From JBHJGP01 sp050331695 (GTDB lineage Bacteria > Pseudomonadota > Alphaproteobacteria > Geminicoccales > Geminicoccaceae), in assembly GCA_050331695.1 (NCBI GenBank), contig JBHJGP010000029.1, positions 28,588 through 92,587 on the forward strand: a DNA stretch of 64,000 nucleotides, in the 5' to 3' direction. Positions 27,089-34,968 of the stretch are shown here, in pieces. The notes under the pieces were generated by a model. That model was not told the origin of the DNA and did not search any database. It saw nothing but the letters and a program-made list of their open reading frames with translations. Both the position numbers and the translations under genes were made by a program. Each line of letters starts with the position of its first letter. Within the stretch, counting starts at the first letter, position 1.

Positions 27089-28165
27089 ATGGCGAAAATC
27101 GATCTCGAGCACATCCGCCATGCCTACGGCGCCAAGCCGAAGAGCGAAGCCGATTACGCGCTGAAAGAGGTGCACCACGCTTGGAACGACGGCGACGCTT
27201 ATGCCCTTCTGGGTCCTTCCGGCTGCGGTAAGACCACGCTTTTGAACATCATCTCCGGGCTTTTGACCCCGTCGGAGGGAAAAATCCTGTTCGACGGCAA
27301 GGACGTGACCGGGCTTCAGCCGGAACAGCGCAACATCGCCCAGGTGTTTCAGTTTCCGGTCGTCTACGACACCATGACGGTCGCTCAGAACCTGGCTTTT
27401 CCACTGCGCAACCGGGGCGTGCCCGAGCCCGAGGTGGCCAAGCGGGTCGACGAGACGATCGAGATGCTGCAGTTGGGGCGGATCCGCGACCGCCGGGCCC
27501 AGGGCCTCACCGCCGATCTCAAGCAGAAAATCTCGCTGGGCCGGGGCATGGTCCGCTCGGATGTCGCCGCCATTTTGTTCGACGAGCCGCTGACGGTGAT
27601 CGATCCCCATATGAAATGGCAGCTCCGCTCCCAGCTCAAGCTGCTGCACAAGCAGTTCGGCCACACCATGGTCTACGTCACCCATGACCAGACCGAGGCG
27701 CTCACCTTCGCCGACACGGTCGTGGTGATGTATGAGGGCGAAATCGTCCAGATCGGCACGCCCGAGGAATTGTTCGAGCGGCCGCGCCACACCTTCGTTG
27801 GTTACTTCATCGGCTCGCCCGGCATGAACATTTTGCCACTCGAATTGGACGGCGCGACGGCGGCGGTGGGCGGCCACAGGCTCGAGCTGAACCAAGCGCC
27901 GGAAATCAAACCTGGCGCCAAGACCGAACTCGGCATCAGGCCCGAATATATCAGGCTCAGCGACGATGGCACGCCGGTGTCGATCGACCGGGGCGAGGAT
28001 ATCGGGCGCCTGAAGATCGTTCGCGCCACCCTCGAGGGCCAGGAGATCGCTCTCGTCCTGCGCGAGGACCAGGAGATCCCGGCCGAGGCGCGCGTTCGCT
28101 TCGATCCCAAAGGCATCAACATCTACGCCGACAACTGGCGCGTCGAGGCGGAAACGCAGCAATGA
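27089..28165 (+). CDS. glpT: Glycerol ABC importer ATPase GlpT
   Basis: 358 aa. Walker A GPSGCGKT, Walker B AAILFDEPLTVIDPH, H-loop VTHDQTEAL intact; the signature LSGGQ is replaced by TADLKQKISLGR. C-terminal MalK-like regulatory domain (GIRPEYIRLSDDGTPV). Two bases after glpS, and overlapping glpP by four bases. Forms a heterodimer with GlpS. This is the ABC GlpT, unrelated to the MFS antiporter of the same name. Confidence 0.93.
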   Translation: MAKIDLEHIRHAYGAKPKSEADYALKEVHHAWNDGDAYALLGPSGCGKTTLLNIISGLLTPSEGKILFDGKDVTGLQPEQRNIAQVFQFPVVYDTMTVAQNLAFPLRNRGVPEPEVAKRVDETIEMLQLGRIRDRRAQGLTADLKQKISLGRGMVRSDVAAILFDEPLTVIDPHMKWQLRSQLKLLHKQFGHTMVYVTHDQTEALTFADTVVVMYEGEIVQIGTPEELFERPRHTFVGYFIGSPGMNILPLELDGATAAVGGHRLELNQAPEIKPGAKTELGIRPEYIRLSDDGTPVSIDRGEDIGRLKIVRATLEGQEIALVLREDQEIPAEARVRFDPKGINIYADNWRVEAETQQ

Positions 28166-29043
28166 AGAAGACCTGGAACAACCGCGCCTGGTTCATGGTG
28201 CTGCCGGTTTTGCTGATCGTGGCCTTCAACGCGGTCGTGCCGCTGATGACCGTGGTCAACTATTCGGTGCAGGACACGTTCGGCAACAACGTCTTCTTCT
28301 TCGAGGGTGCCCGCTGGTTCGAACAGGTCTTGGCTTCGGAGCGGTTTCATGGCGCTCTGCTGCGCCAGTTTTTCTTCACCGCGACGATCCTGTTGATCGA
28401 AATACCGCTGGGCGTCGCCATAGCCCTGGCCATGCCGCGCTCGGGCGTCTGGGCCTCGGTGTGCCTGGTCCTGATGGCGCTGCCGCTCCTGATCCCTTGG
28501 AACGTGGTCGGCGCCATGTGGAACATCTTCGCGCTGCCCGACATCGGTCTTCTGGGTTACGGGCTCAACTGGCTGGGCATCCCGTTCAACTTCACCCAGC
28601 AGCCGATCGCCGCCTGGTTCACCGTGATCCTCATGGACGTCTGGCACTGGACCTCGCTGGTCGTGCTCCTGGCCTATGCCGGCCTGCAGTCGATCGATGA
28701 CGCCTACTATCAGGCGGCCCGGATCGACGGCGCGTCCCGGTGGGCCGTGTTCCGCTACATCCAGCTGCCGAAGATGAAGCACGTTCTCACAATCGCCTTC
28801 CTGCTCCGGTTCATGGACAGCTTCATGATCTACACCGAACCGTTCGTGCTCACCGGCGGCGGCCCCGGCAACGCGACCACCGTGCTCTCGATCGACCTGG
28901 TGAAGGCGGCGCTCGGCGAGTTCAATCTCGGCATCGCGGCATCGATGAGCATCATCTACTTCCTGATGACGCTCCTGGTCTGCTGGCTGTTCTACACGCT
29001 CACCATGCAGGGCGAGCAGCCGGCTGAGGGAGAGCCGAAATGA
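28162..29043 (+). CDS. glpP: Glycerol ABC importer permease GlpP
   Basis: 293 aa, six predicted membrane segments, MalF-like. The EAA loop YYQAARIDGASRWAVFRYIQ docks on an ATPase. N-terminus NRAWFMVLPVLLIVAFNAVV is the first segment. Overlaps glpT (ATGA) and glpQ (ATGA). Confidence 0.95.
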   Translation: MKKTWNNRAWFMVLPVLLIVAFNAVVPLMTVVNYSVQDTFGNNVFFFEGARWFEQVLASERFHGALLRQFFFTATILLIEIPLGVAIALAMPRSGVWASVCLVLMALPLLIPWNVVGAMWNIFALPDIGLLGYGLNWLGIPFNFTQQPIAAWFTVILMDVWHWTSLVVLLAYAGLQSIDDAYYQAARIDGASRWAVFRYIQLPKMKHVLTIAFLLRFMDSFMIYTEPFVLTGGGPGNATTVLSIDLVKAALGEFNLGIAASMSIIYFLMTLLVCWLFYTLTMQGEQPAEGEPK

Positions 29044-29840
29044 GCCGCTTTCGCTGGCTGGTGCCGACCCTCTACATCATCTTCCTGATGCTGCCGATCT
29101 ACTGGCTTTTGAACATGTCGTTCAAGACGACCAACGAGATCCTGGGTGGCTTCAGCTGGTGGCCGAGCCAATTCACGACCGCGTCCTACGTCGACATCCT
29201 GACCGATCCCACTTGGTACACTGGCTATATCAATTCGATCATCTACGTGGTCCTGAACACCGTCATCTCGCTGGCCTTCGCGCTGCCCGCGGCTTACGCC
29301 TTCTCCCGCTACCGGTTCCTGGGCGACAAGCATCTGTTCTTCTGGCTCCTGACCAACCGGATGGCGCCGCCGGCCGTGTTCGCGCTGCCCTTCCTTCAGC
29401 TCTACTCGGCCATGGGCCTGTTCGACACCCACCTCGCCGTGGCCCTCGCACACTGCCTGTTCAACATCCCGCTCGCGGTCTGGATCCTGGAAGGCTTCAT
29501 GTCCGGCGTGCCCAAGGAGATCGACGAGACCGCCTATATCGATGGCTACAGTTTCCCGAAATTCTTCGTGAAGATCTTCATGCCCCTGATCGCCAGCGGC
29601 ATCGGCGTCACCGCCTTCTTCTGCTTCATGTTTTCCTGGGTCGAGCTGTTGCTCGCCAAAACCTTGACCTCGGTGGCGGCGAAGCCGATCGCGGCGGTGA
29701 TGACCCGGACCGCGAGCACCTCCGGCTATGAGCTAGGCCTCCTCGCCGCCGCCGGCGTCCTCACCATCATTCCCGGCGCGATCGTGATCTGGTTCGTGAG
29801 GAACTACATCGCCAAGGGCTTCGCGCTGGGGAGGGTCTGA
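29040..29840 (+). CDS. glpQ: Glycerol ABC importer permease GlpQ
   Basis: 266 aa, six predicted membrane segments, MalG-like. EAA loop DETAYIDGYSFPKFFVKIFM; first segment LVPTLYIIFLMLPIYWLLNM. Coupled to glpP by a four-base overlap. Not the periplasmic phosphodiesterase also called GlpQ. Confidence 0.95.
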   Translation: MSRFRWLVPTLYIIFLMLPIYWLLNMSFKTTNEILGGFSWWPSQFTTASYVDILTDPTWYTGYINSIIYVVLNTVISLAFALPAAYAFSRYRFLGDKHLFFWLLTNRMAPPAVFALPFLQLYSAMGLFDTHLAVALAHCLFNIPLAVWILEGFMSGVPKEIDETAYIDGYSFPKFFVKIFMPLIASGIGVTAFFCFMFSWVELLLAKTLTSVAAKPIAAVMTRTASTSGYELGLLAAAGVLTIIPGAIVIWFVRNYIAKGFALGRV

Positions 29841-29843
29841 TCG

Positions 29844-30128
29844 GTGGATCTCAGTTGGATGGCCTGGACCTGGCAGACCGGCGCGTTCTTCGGCGCGATC
29901 GGGCTGTTGCTGTGTGTCATGAGTCTATGGGAGCTGGCCCGGCCCGGCGGCGCGCCCCGGCGCGGCGTGCTCGGCCTCGAGACCACCCGAGGTGACCGTC
30001 TGTTCATCTCGCTCCTCGCCGGCGCCTACATCCACCTGGCCTGGCTCGCCTTCGTACCGATGGCCCCGCTGTGGGGCGCGGCGAGCGGCACGGTCGTCAT
30101 CGCGCTCGCCATCTTCCGCTGGGTCTGA
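29844..30128 (+). CDS. DUF2160-family small membrane protein of the glycerol importer operon
   Basis: 94 aa from GTG 29844, three bases after glpQ. Three predicted membrane segments (WQTGAFFGAIGLLLCVMSLW; LFISLLAGAYIHLAWLAF; a third at the C-terminus). A protein of this type is regularly found between the permease and binding-protein genes of glpSTPQV operons. Its function is unknown. Confidence 0.88.
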   Translation: MDLSWMAWTWQTGAFFGAIGLLLCVMSLWELARPGGAPRRGVLGLETTRGDRLFISLLAGAYIHLAWLAFVPMAPLWGAASGTVVIALAIFRWV

Positions 30129-30204
30129 GCGCCCGCGCATCGGATTTGCCCAAACGCCGTCAGGGCCTTAGGGTGCATTCACGCGTAAATCAGGGAGGTC
30201 ATCA

Positions 30205-31935
30205 ATGAAGTCGAAACTCTTGGCGACGGCGGCCGCCGTCGGTCTGTTGTGGGGAGGCGGCAACGCGCTCGCCGGTATCGAGGAGGCGGAGCGCTGGATC
30301 GACGAGGAGTTCCAGCCCTCGGTCCTCTCCCGCGAGGAGCAGGTTGAGGAGATGGAGTGGTTCATCCAGGCGGCCGAACCCTTCCAGGGCTTGGAAATCA
30401 ACGTGCTGTCGGAAACCATTCCGACCCACGAATATGAATCCCGGACCCTCACCCGGGCGTTCCAGGAGATCACCGGCATCACCGTCAACCATCAGCTCCT
30501 CGGCGAGGGCGAGGTGGTCCAGGCGGTCCAGACCCAGATGCAGACCCAGCGCAATCTCTACGACGCCTACATCAACGACAGCGATCTGATCGGCACCCAC
30601 TCCCGCCTGCAGCTCGCGGTCAACCTCACCGACTGGATGGCAGGCGAGGGCAAGGACGTCACCAACCCGATGCTCGACATCGATGATTTCATCGGCAAGG
30701 ACTTTACCACCGGCCCCGACGGCAAGCTCTACCAGCTGCCGGACCAGCAGTTCGCCAACCTCTACTGGTACCGGAAGGACTGGTTCGACAAACCTGAGCT
30801 CCAGGAGCAGTTCCAGGAGATCTACGGCTACGAGCTGGCCGTGCCGATCAACTGGTCGGCCTATGCTGATATCGCCGAATTCTTCACCGATCACGTCCAG
30901 GAAATCGACGGGGTCCGGGTCTACGGCCACATGGACTACGGCAAGCGTGCGCCCGACCTCGGCTGGCGGATGACCGACGCCTGGCTGTCGATGGCCGGCG
31001 CCGGCTCCACGGGCCTGCCCAACGGCCAGCCGATCGACGAATGGGGCATCCGCATGGAGGAGGGCTCCTGCAACCCGGCCGGCGCTTCGGTCAGTCGCGG
31101 CGGCGGCGCCAACGGCCCGGCCGCGGTCTACGCCATCGCCAAATGGGACGAGTGGCTCCGCGAATACGCGCCTCCGGGAGCCGCATCTTACGACTTCTAT
31201 CAGTCGCTGCCTGCCCTTTCCCAGGGCAACGTCGCCCAGCAGATTTTTTGGTACACCGCCTTCACCGCGTCGATGGTCGCGCCCAAGTCCGAAGGCAACA
31301 ACACCGTCGACGATGAGGGCAATCCCCTCTGGCGGATGGCGCCCTCACCCCACGGCGCCTATTGGGAAGAGGGCCAGAAACTCGGCTATCAGGACGCCGG
31401 CTCCTGGACCATCCTGAAGTCGACGCCCACCGACCGGGCCAAGGCCGCCTGGCTCTACGCCCAGTTCGTGGTCTCCAAGACCGTCGACACCAAGAAGAGC
31501 CATGTCGGCTTGACCTTCATCCGCGACAGTTCCGTCAATCACGAGAGCTTCACGGAACGGGCGCCCAAACTCGGCGGCCTGATCGAGTTCTACCGCTCCC
31601 CCGACCGGGTCCTCTGGACGCCCACCGGCATCAACGTCCCCGATTACCCGAAACTGGCGCAGATCTGGTGGCAGCAGATCGGTGACGTCAATTCCGGCGC
31701 CTTCACCCCCCAGGAGGCCATGGACCGGCTCGCCAGCGAGATGGACATCACCATGTCGCGGATGCAGGCGGCCGACGAGCAGGCCGACGTCTATGGCGGC
31801 TGCGGCCCGCGCCTGAACGAGGAAAAAGACCCCTCGGAATGGATCGGCAATGGCGGCGCCAAGGCCAAACTCGACAACGAGAAACCCCAGGGCGAGACCA
31901 TCGCCTATGAGGAAATCGTCAAACGCTGGCAGTAA
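30205..31935 (+). CDS. glpV: Glycerol ABC importer substrate-binding protein GlpV
   Basis: 576 aa, long for a binding protein but normal for GlpV. Signal peptide MKSKLLATAAAVGLLWGGGN to ALA, mature from about residue 24. Typical family motifs: ITGITVNHQLLGEGEVVQAV, QLPDQQFANLYWYRKDWFD, YGKRAPDLGWRMTDAWLSMA. GGGAGG sits before the ATG. Last gene of the operon, followed by a strong terminator. Confidence 0.95.
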   Translation: MKSKLLATAAAVGLLWGGGNALAGIEEAERWIDEEFQPSVLSREEQVEEMEWFIQAAEPFQGLEINVLSETIPTHEYESRTLTRAFQEITGITVNHQLLGEGEVVQAVQTQMQTQRNLYDAYINDSDLIGTHSRLQLAVNLTDWMAGEGKDVTNPMLDIDDFIGKDFTTGPDGKLYQLPDQQFANLYWYRKDWFDKPELQEQFQEIYGYELAVPINWSAYADIAEFFTDHVQEIDGVRVYGHMDYGKRAPDLGWRMTDAWLSMAGAGSTGLPNGQPIDEWGIRMEEGSCNPAGASVSRGGGANGPAAVYAIAKWDEWLREYAPPGAASYDFYQSLPALSQGNVAQQIFWYTAFTASMVAPKSEGNNTVDDEGNPLWRMAPSPHGAYWEEGQKLGYQDAGSWTILKSTPTDRAKAAWLYAQFVVSKTVDTKKSHVGLTFIRDSSVNHESFTERAPKLGGLIEFYRSPDRVLWTPTGINVPDYPKLAQIWWQQIGDVNSGAFTPQEAMDRLASEMDITMSRMQAADEQADVYGGCGPRLNEEKDPSEWIGNGGAKAKLDNEKPQGETIAYEEIVKRWQ

Positions 31936-31963
31936 TTTTTCGTCTGTTGGTGCTGGTGAGAAG

Positions 31964-31990
31964 ACCGGGGGCGCAAGCCCCCGGTTTTTT
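31964..31990 (+). terminator. Intrinsic terminator of the glp operon
   Basis: Perfect stem ACCGGGGGC / GCCCCCGGT with a GCAA tetraloop and six T residues, 28 bases after glpV. Confidence 0.93.
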
Positions 31991-32155
31991 GTTGTCTGAT
32001 GACCTACATCACACCCACATCCCGGTATTTTCTGTTTATTCATAGGCGACTACGAGCGGTCAGCGCACAACCACCAAGCTTAAACCCGAAATCTGTAAAG
32101 AAGCGGACGCTCCGTAAAGACTTTAACGAACTCATCCTCAGTCAAGGTAAATTAC

Positions 32156-33370
32156 ATGGCAGTGCGAAAGCGCGGTAACAAATTGGAGCCGTGGGAGATT
32201 GCAATGATCAAGGCGATGTTAGTACGGAATATCTGGAACGATCAGGATATTCTCTCATACTTCACAAGACCAACCCGCTCAATCAATCATGCGCGTATTC
32301 TAGAGATACGTTCCGGCGCAAGGTACAAGGCCGTAAAGGCAGCGACCGAGAACGAACTGAACGAGTTTCTGGGCGCGTGGCCGAATCTCGATCCTGAAAC
32401 CGGCTTGAACCTGCGTGGGGACGAATTGTTGATCAAGGCGCGAGACGCGATGATCGCAGCTGTCCAAGTCTTCAACGGAGCTGGAGTCACATTTCGTGCC
32501 GAATTGTTCATTGTGACTAGCATTATCGCATGGACTTACCTTTTCCACGCTTGGTTCCGCAGCAAAGGTATTGACTACCGGCACAAAAATAAGTCGACCG
32601 GCGAGACTGAAAAAACCAAACAAGGAGCGGAACGTTACTGGGAGTTGGGAAAATGCTTGCGACACCCAAAATGTCCGCTGTCAAGTGGAGCGATCAAAAA
32701 CCTACATTTTCTTTTGGGCTTGCGTCATGAAATCGAGTATCGTTCAACATATCGTATTGACGATGCGGTAAGCGCAAAGCTTCAAGCTTGTTGCATTAAT
32801 TTCAACGAGACCATCAAGTCTCTCTTCGGAGCTCAATACAATCTGGAGCAAAGGTTAACTATAGCGCTTCAGTTCGTGACATTCGCCGCAGATCAGCGCA
32901 GCGACTTGAAGAAGCAAAACTCGCTGCCAAGCCATGTCGAGGCCCACATCGATGCTTTCGAGCATGGTTTGACAGAAGACGAGTATGCAGATCCAGCGTA
33001 TCGCTATCGTGTTGCTTTTGTGCCCTTCGTAAGCAATCGAGCGTCGAGCGCTGATGCCGCTATTGAATTCGTCAAGAGTGAATCGGAGGAAGGACGGGAG
33101 ATCAACCGGGTGTTGCTCAAGGAGGTGGAGAAACCGCGATATACAGCGACACAAGTTTTAAGCAAGATGCATGAGGAGGGATATCCGCGCTTCAACAAAG
33201 GAGCGCACACGAAACTATGGCAACAGTTGGACGCCAAAAATCCTGCACTTGGATACGGTCGGACGGGAGACTACAAACGCACATGGGTTTGGCATGAGCG
33301 TTGGCTTGAACGCGTCCGAGCCCACTGCTACGAGAACGCCGATCGATATCAACAGCCGGAAAATAAATAA
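32156..33370 (+). CDS. DUF3644-like protein on an AT-rich island
   Basis: 404 aa, clearly AT-richer than the flanking genes and with different codon use. The middle, LLIKARDAMIAAVQVFNGAG, then FRAELFIVTSIIAWTYLFHA and FLLGLRHEIEYRSTYR, resembles DUF3644 proteins; the last element matches a HEPN-like R-x4-6-H position, but here reads RHEIEY, with Tyr where His is expected. The C-terminus (RYTATQVLSKMHEEGYPRFN) looks like a small winged-helix. No signal peptide. DUF3644 genes are often found in accessory regions near defence genes, but none is recognisable here. Function unknown. Confidence 0.75.
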   Translation: MAVRKRGNKLEPWEIAMIKAMLVRNIWNDQDILSYFTRPTRSINHARILEIRSGARYKAVKAATENELNEFLGAWPNLDPETGLNLRGDELLIKARDAMIAAVQVFNGAGVTFRAELFIVTSIIAWTYLFHAWFRSKGIDYRHKNKSTGETEKTKQGAERYWELGKCLRHPKCPLSSGAIKNLHFLLGLRHEIEYRSTYRIDDAVSAKLQACCINFNETIKSLFGAQYNLEQRLTIALQFVTFAADQRSDLKKQNSLPSHVEAHIDAFEHGLTEDEYADPAYRYRVAFVPFVSNRASSADAAIEFVKSESEEGREINRVLLKEVEKPRYTATQVLSKMHEEGYPRFNKGAHTKLWQQLDAKNPALGYGRTGDYKRTWVWHERWLERVRAHCYENADRYQQPENK

Positions 33371-33743
33371 GACTGTTATTTACACAAGACTACTAAATTC
33401 CTGATGTCGTCGGTTTGAGTTTCAGGAAAGACTCGATTGTGTGTTGTGCGTGTTTCGAGCGGGCCGCCACCAAACGATCCTTACTTGGTAGTCGCCTAGC
33501 CATCGGTCCTTCGAAACCAGCGGTATTTTTTCGCGGCGTGCCGTCCATGAAAAAGCGAGCGAGAGGTGCGTGCAATTGCCAAACCGTTGCGCAGGGCTAG
33601 CCTATCGCAACTTGACGTCACAGTGAGTGCCCCGCACACTCAACTTCGAATGCACAGCTGAAGCCAATATCGAATGCTTTTTCCGTTGAGACGATGGGCG
33701 TCGCCGATGGGCGCTCCGGCCGGCAGCGAGACATTGCAGATCG
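33371..33743. other. 373-base region after the DUF3644-like gene, no supported gene
   Basis: GC content rises back to the chromosomal level across this stretch, so one edge of the island probably lies here. Short frames (for example 33415-33600 +, 33602-33868 -) lack recognisable content. No direct repeats matching the upstream side at about 32.0 kb and no tRNA end were noticed. Confidence 0.4.
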
Positions 33744-34907
33744 ATGAGAATACTTTTCTGCAACCATGAATACCCGCCGCTCGGCGGTGGCGGCGGTGCC
33801 TTCAACGCGTTGCTCGCCAAGGAATTGGCGAAACGCCACCAGGTGAGCGTGCTGACGTCACGGACCAACGGTCTGCCGGCCGAGGAACGTCAGGACGGCG
33901 TTCGCATTGTTCGAGCTCCTATCTTTTGTCCGCGGGACCAGATGGCAGCGGGCCTGATGCCGCTCGCCGGCTACATGATCGGCGCCACGTCCCTGGGCCT
34001 TCGCCACATGGCCGGCAACGGCTACGACGTGATCAACACCCACTTCTGTCTGCCCGCCGGCCCGGTCGGCCAGCGTCTCGCACGCGCCGCCCGTATCCCT
34101 AACGTGCTGACCGTGCATGGCGGTGATCTGTTCGATCCGAGCAAAAAGACCTCGCCCCACCGCCACGAGCTCTTGAGGCGCTGGAACCGGAGCCTGCTGC
34201 GCCACGCGTCGGCCGTCGTCGCCCAATCCACCGACACCATCCGGAATGTTCACTGGTTCTACGATTCCGATCTGCCGGTCGAACGAATACCCCTGGGGAT
34301 CGAACCGCCGCCGGAGGCCGTCGGCCAGCGCGCGACCTACGGTGTCGGCGCCGACGAAACCCTTTTCGTCACCGTCGGACGCCTGGTGGCGCGAAAGGCG
34401 GTCGACCGGCTGATCAGGATTTTCGCGAACCTGGACGCGCCGGAAGCGAGACTCCTGATCATCGGCACGGGGCCCGAAGAAGATCCGTTGCGCGCCCAGA
34501 TCGCCTCGCTCGGCCTGGCGGAGCGGGTCCGTCTGCTGGGTCACGTTTCGACACACGAAAAGTTTCGTTTGCTGCGGATGGCTGATTGTTTTCTCTCGGC
34601 CAGCCAGCATGAGGGTTTTGGGCTGATGTTCGTGGAGGCGATGGCCTCCGGCCTGCCGGTCATCGCCTACGACCAGGGCGGCCAGGTCGATTTTTTGTCG
34701 GACGGCACGACCGGCCACCTGGTTCCGCTCAATGACGAGGCGCGGTTTCTGGACGCGATCCGCCACTTGCTGCGCAGCAAGGATCTCCGGCAGCGTATCG
34801 GCCGGGATAATCGCGTCCGCGCGCGCCAGTTCGGAATAGAACGCTCGGCGATGCGCTACGAGGCGCTGTTCGAAGCCACCCGCTCGTCGATGGCGAAGGC
34901 CGCCTAA
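33744..34907 (+). CDS. GT4-family (GT-B fold) glycosyltransferase
   Basis: 387 aa. N-terminal CNHEYPPLGGGGGAFNALLA is the glycine-rich acceptor-side start of GT4 enzymes; C-terminal domain TLFVTVGRLVARKAVDRLIR and the donor-binding motif SASQHEGFGLMFVEAMASGLP with the E-x7-E. Transfers a sugar from a nucleotide donor to an unknown acceptor (lipopolysaccharide, exopolysaccharide or glycolipid). Stands alone, with no other polysaccharide genes nearby. Confidence 0.93.
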   Translation: MRILFCNHEYPPLGGGGGAFNALLAKELAKRHQVSVLTSRTNGLPAEERQDGVRIVRAPIFCPRDQMAAGLMPLAGYMIGATSLGLRHMAGNGYDVINTHFCLPAGPVGQRLARAARIPNVLTVHGGDLFDPSKKTSPHRHELLRRWNRSLLRHASAVVAQSTDTIRNVHWFYDSDLPVERIPLGIEPPPEAVGQRATYGVGADETLFVTVGRLVARKAVDRLIRIFANLDAPEARLLIIGTGPEEDPLRAQIASLGLAERVRLLGHVSTHEKFRLLRMADCFLSASQHEGFGLMFVEAMASGLPVIAYDQGGQVDFLSDGTTGHLVPLNDEARFLDAIRHLLRSKDLRQRIGRDNRVRARQFGIERSAMRYEALFEATRSSMAKAA

Positions 34908-34911
34908 CCGG

Positions 34912-34954
34912 AAAAAAAAGCGGCCGGGCCCTTTTGTCAGGAAAGCCCGGCCGC
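34912..34954 (-). terminator. Terminator between glycosyltransferase and DUF4114 gene
   Basis: Ten-base perfect stem GCGGCCGGGC (34920-34929) / GCCCGGCCGC (34945-34954). Reading the minus strand, a run of eight T follows (34919-34912), so it terminates the DUF4114-type gene; the same hairpin may slow transcription from the convergent glycosyltransferase gene. Confidence 0.85.
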
Positions 34955-34968
34955 CTGGTCATGCGCGC

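Noticed and set aside
25878..28162. Minus-strand frames of about 400 codons opposite glpS and glpT
   Set aside because: Shadows of high-GC coding sequence; the plus strand has Walker motifs and operon-style overlaps.
33415..33868. Short frames between the DUF3644-like and glycosyltransferase genes (33415-33600 +, 33602-33868 -)
   Set aside because: Low-complexity products and no start signal; the minus one runs into the clear glycosyltransferase gene.
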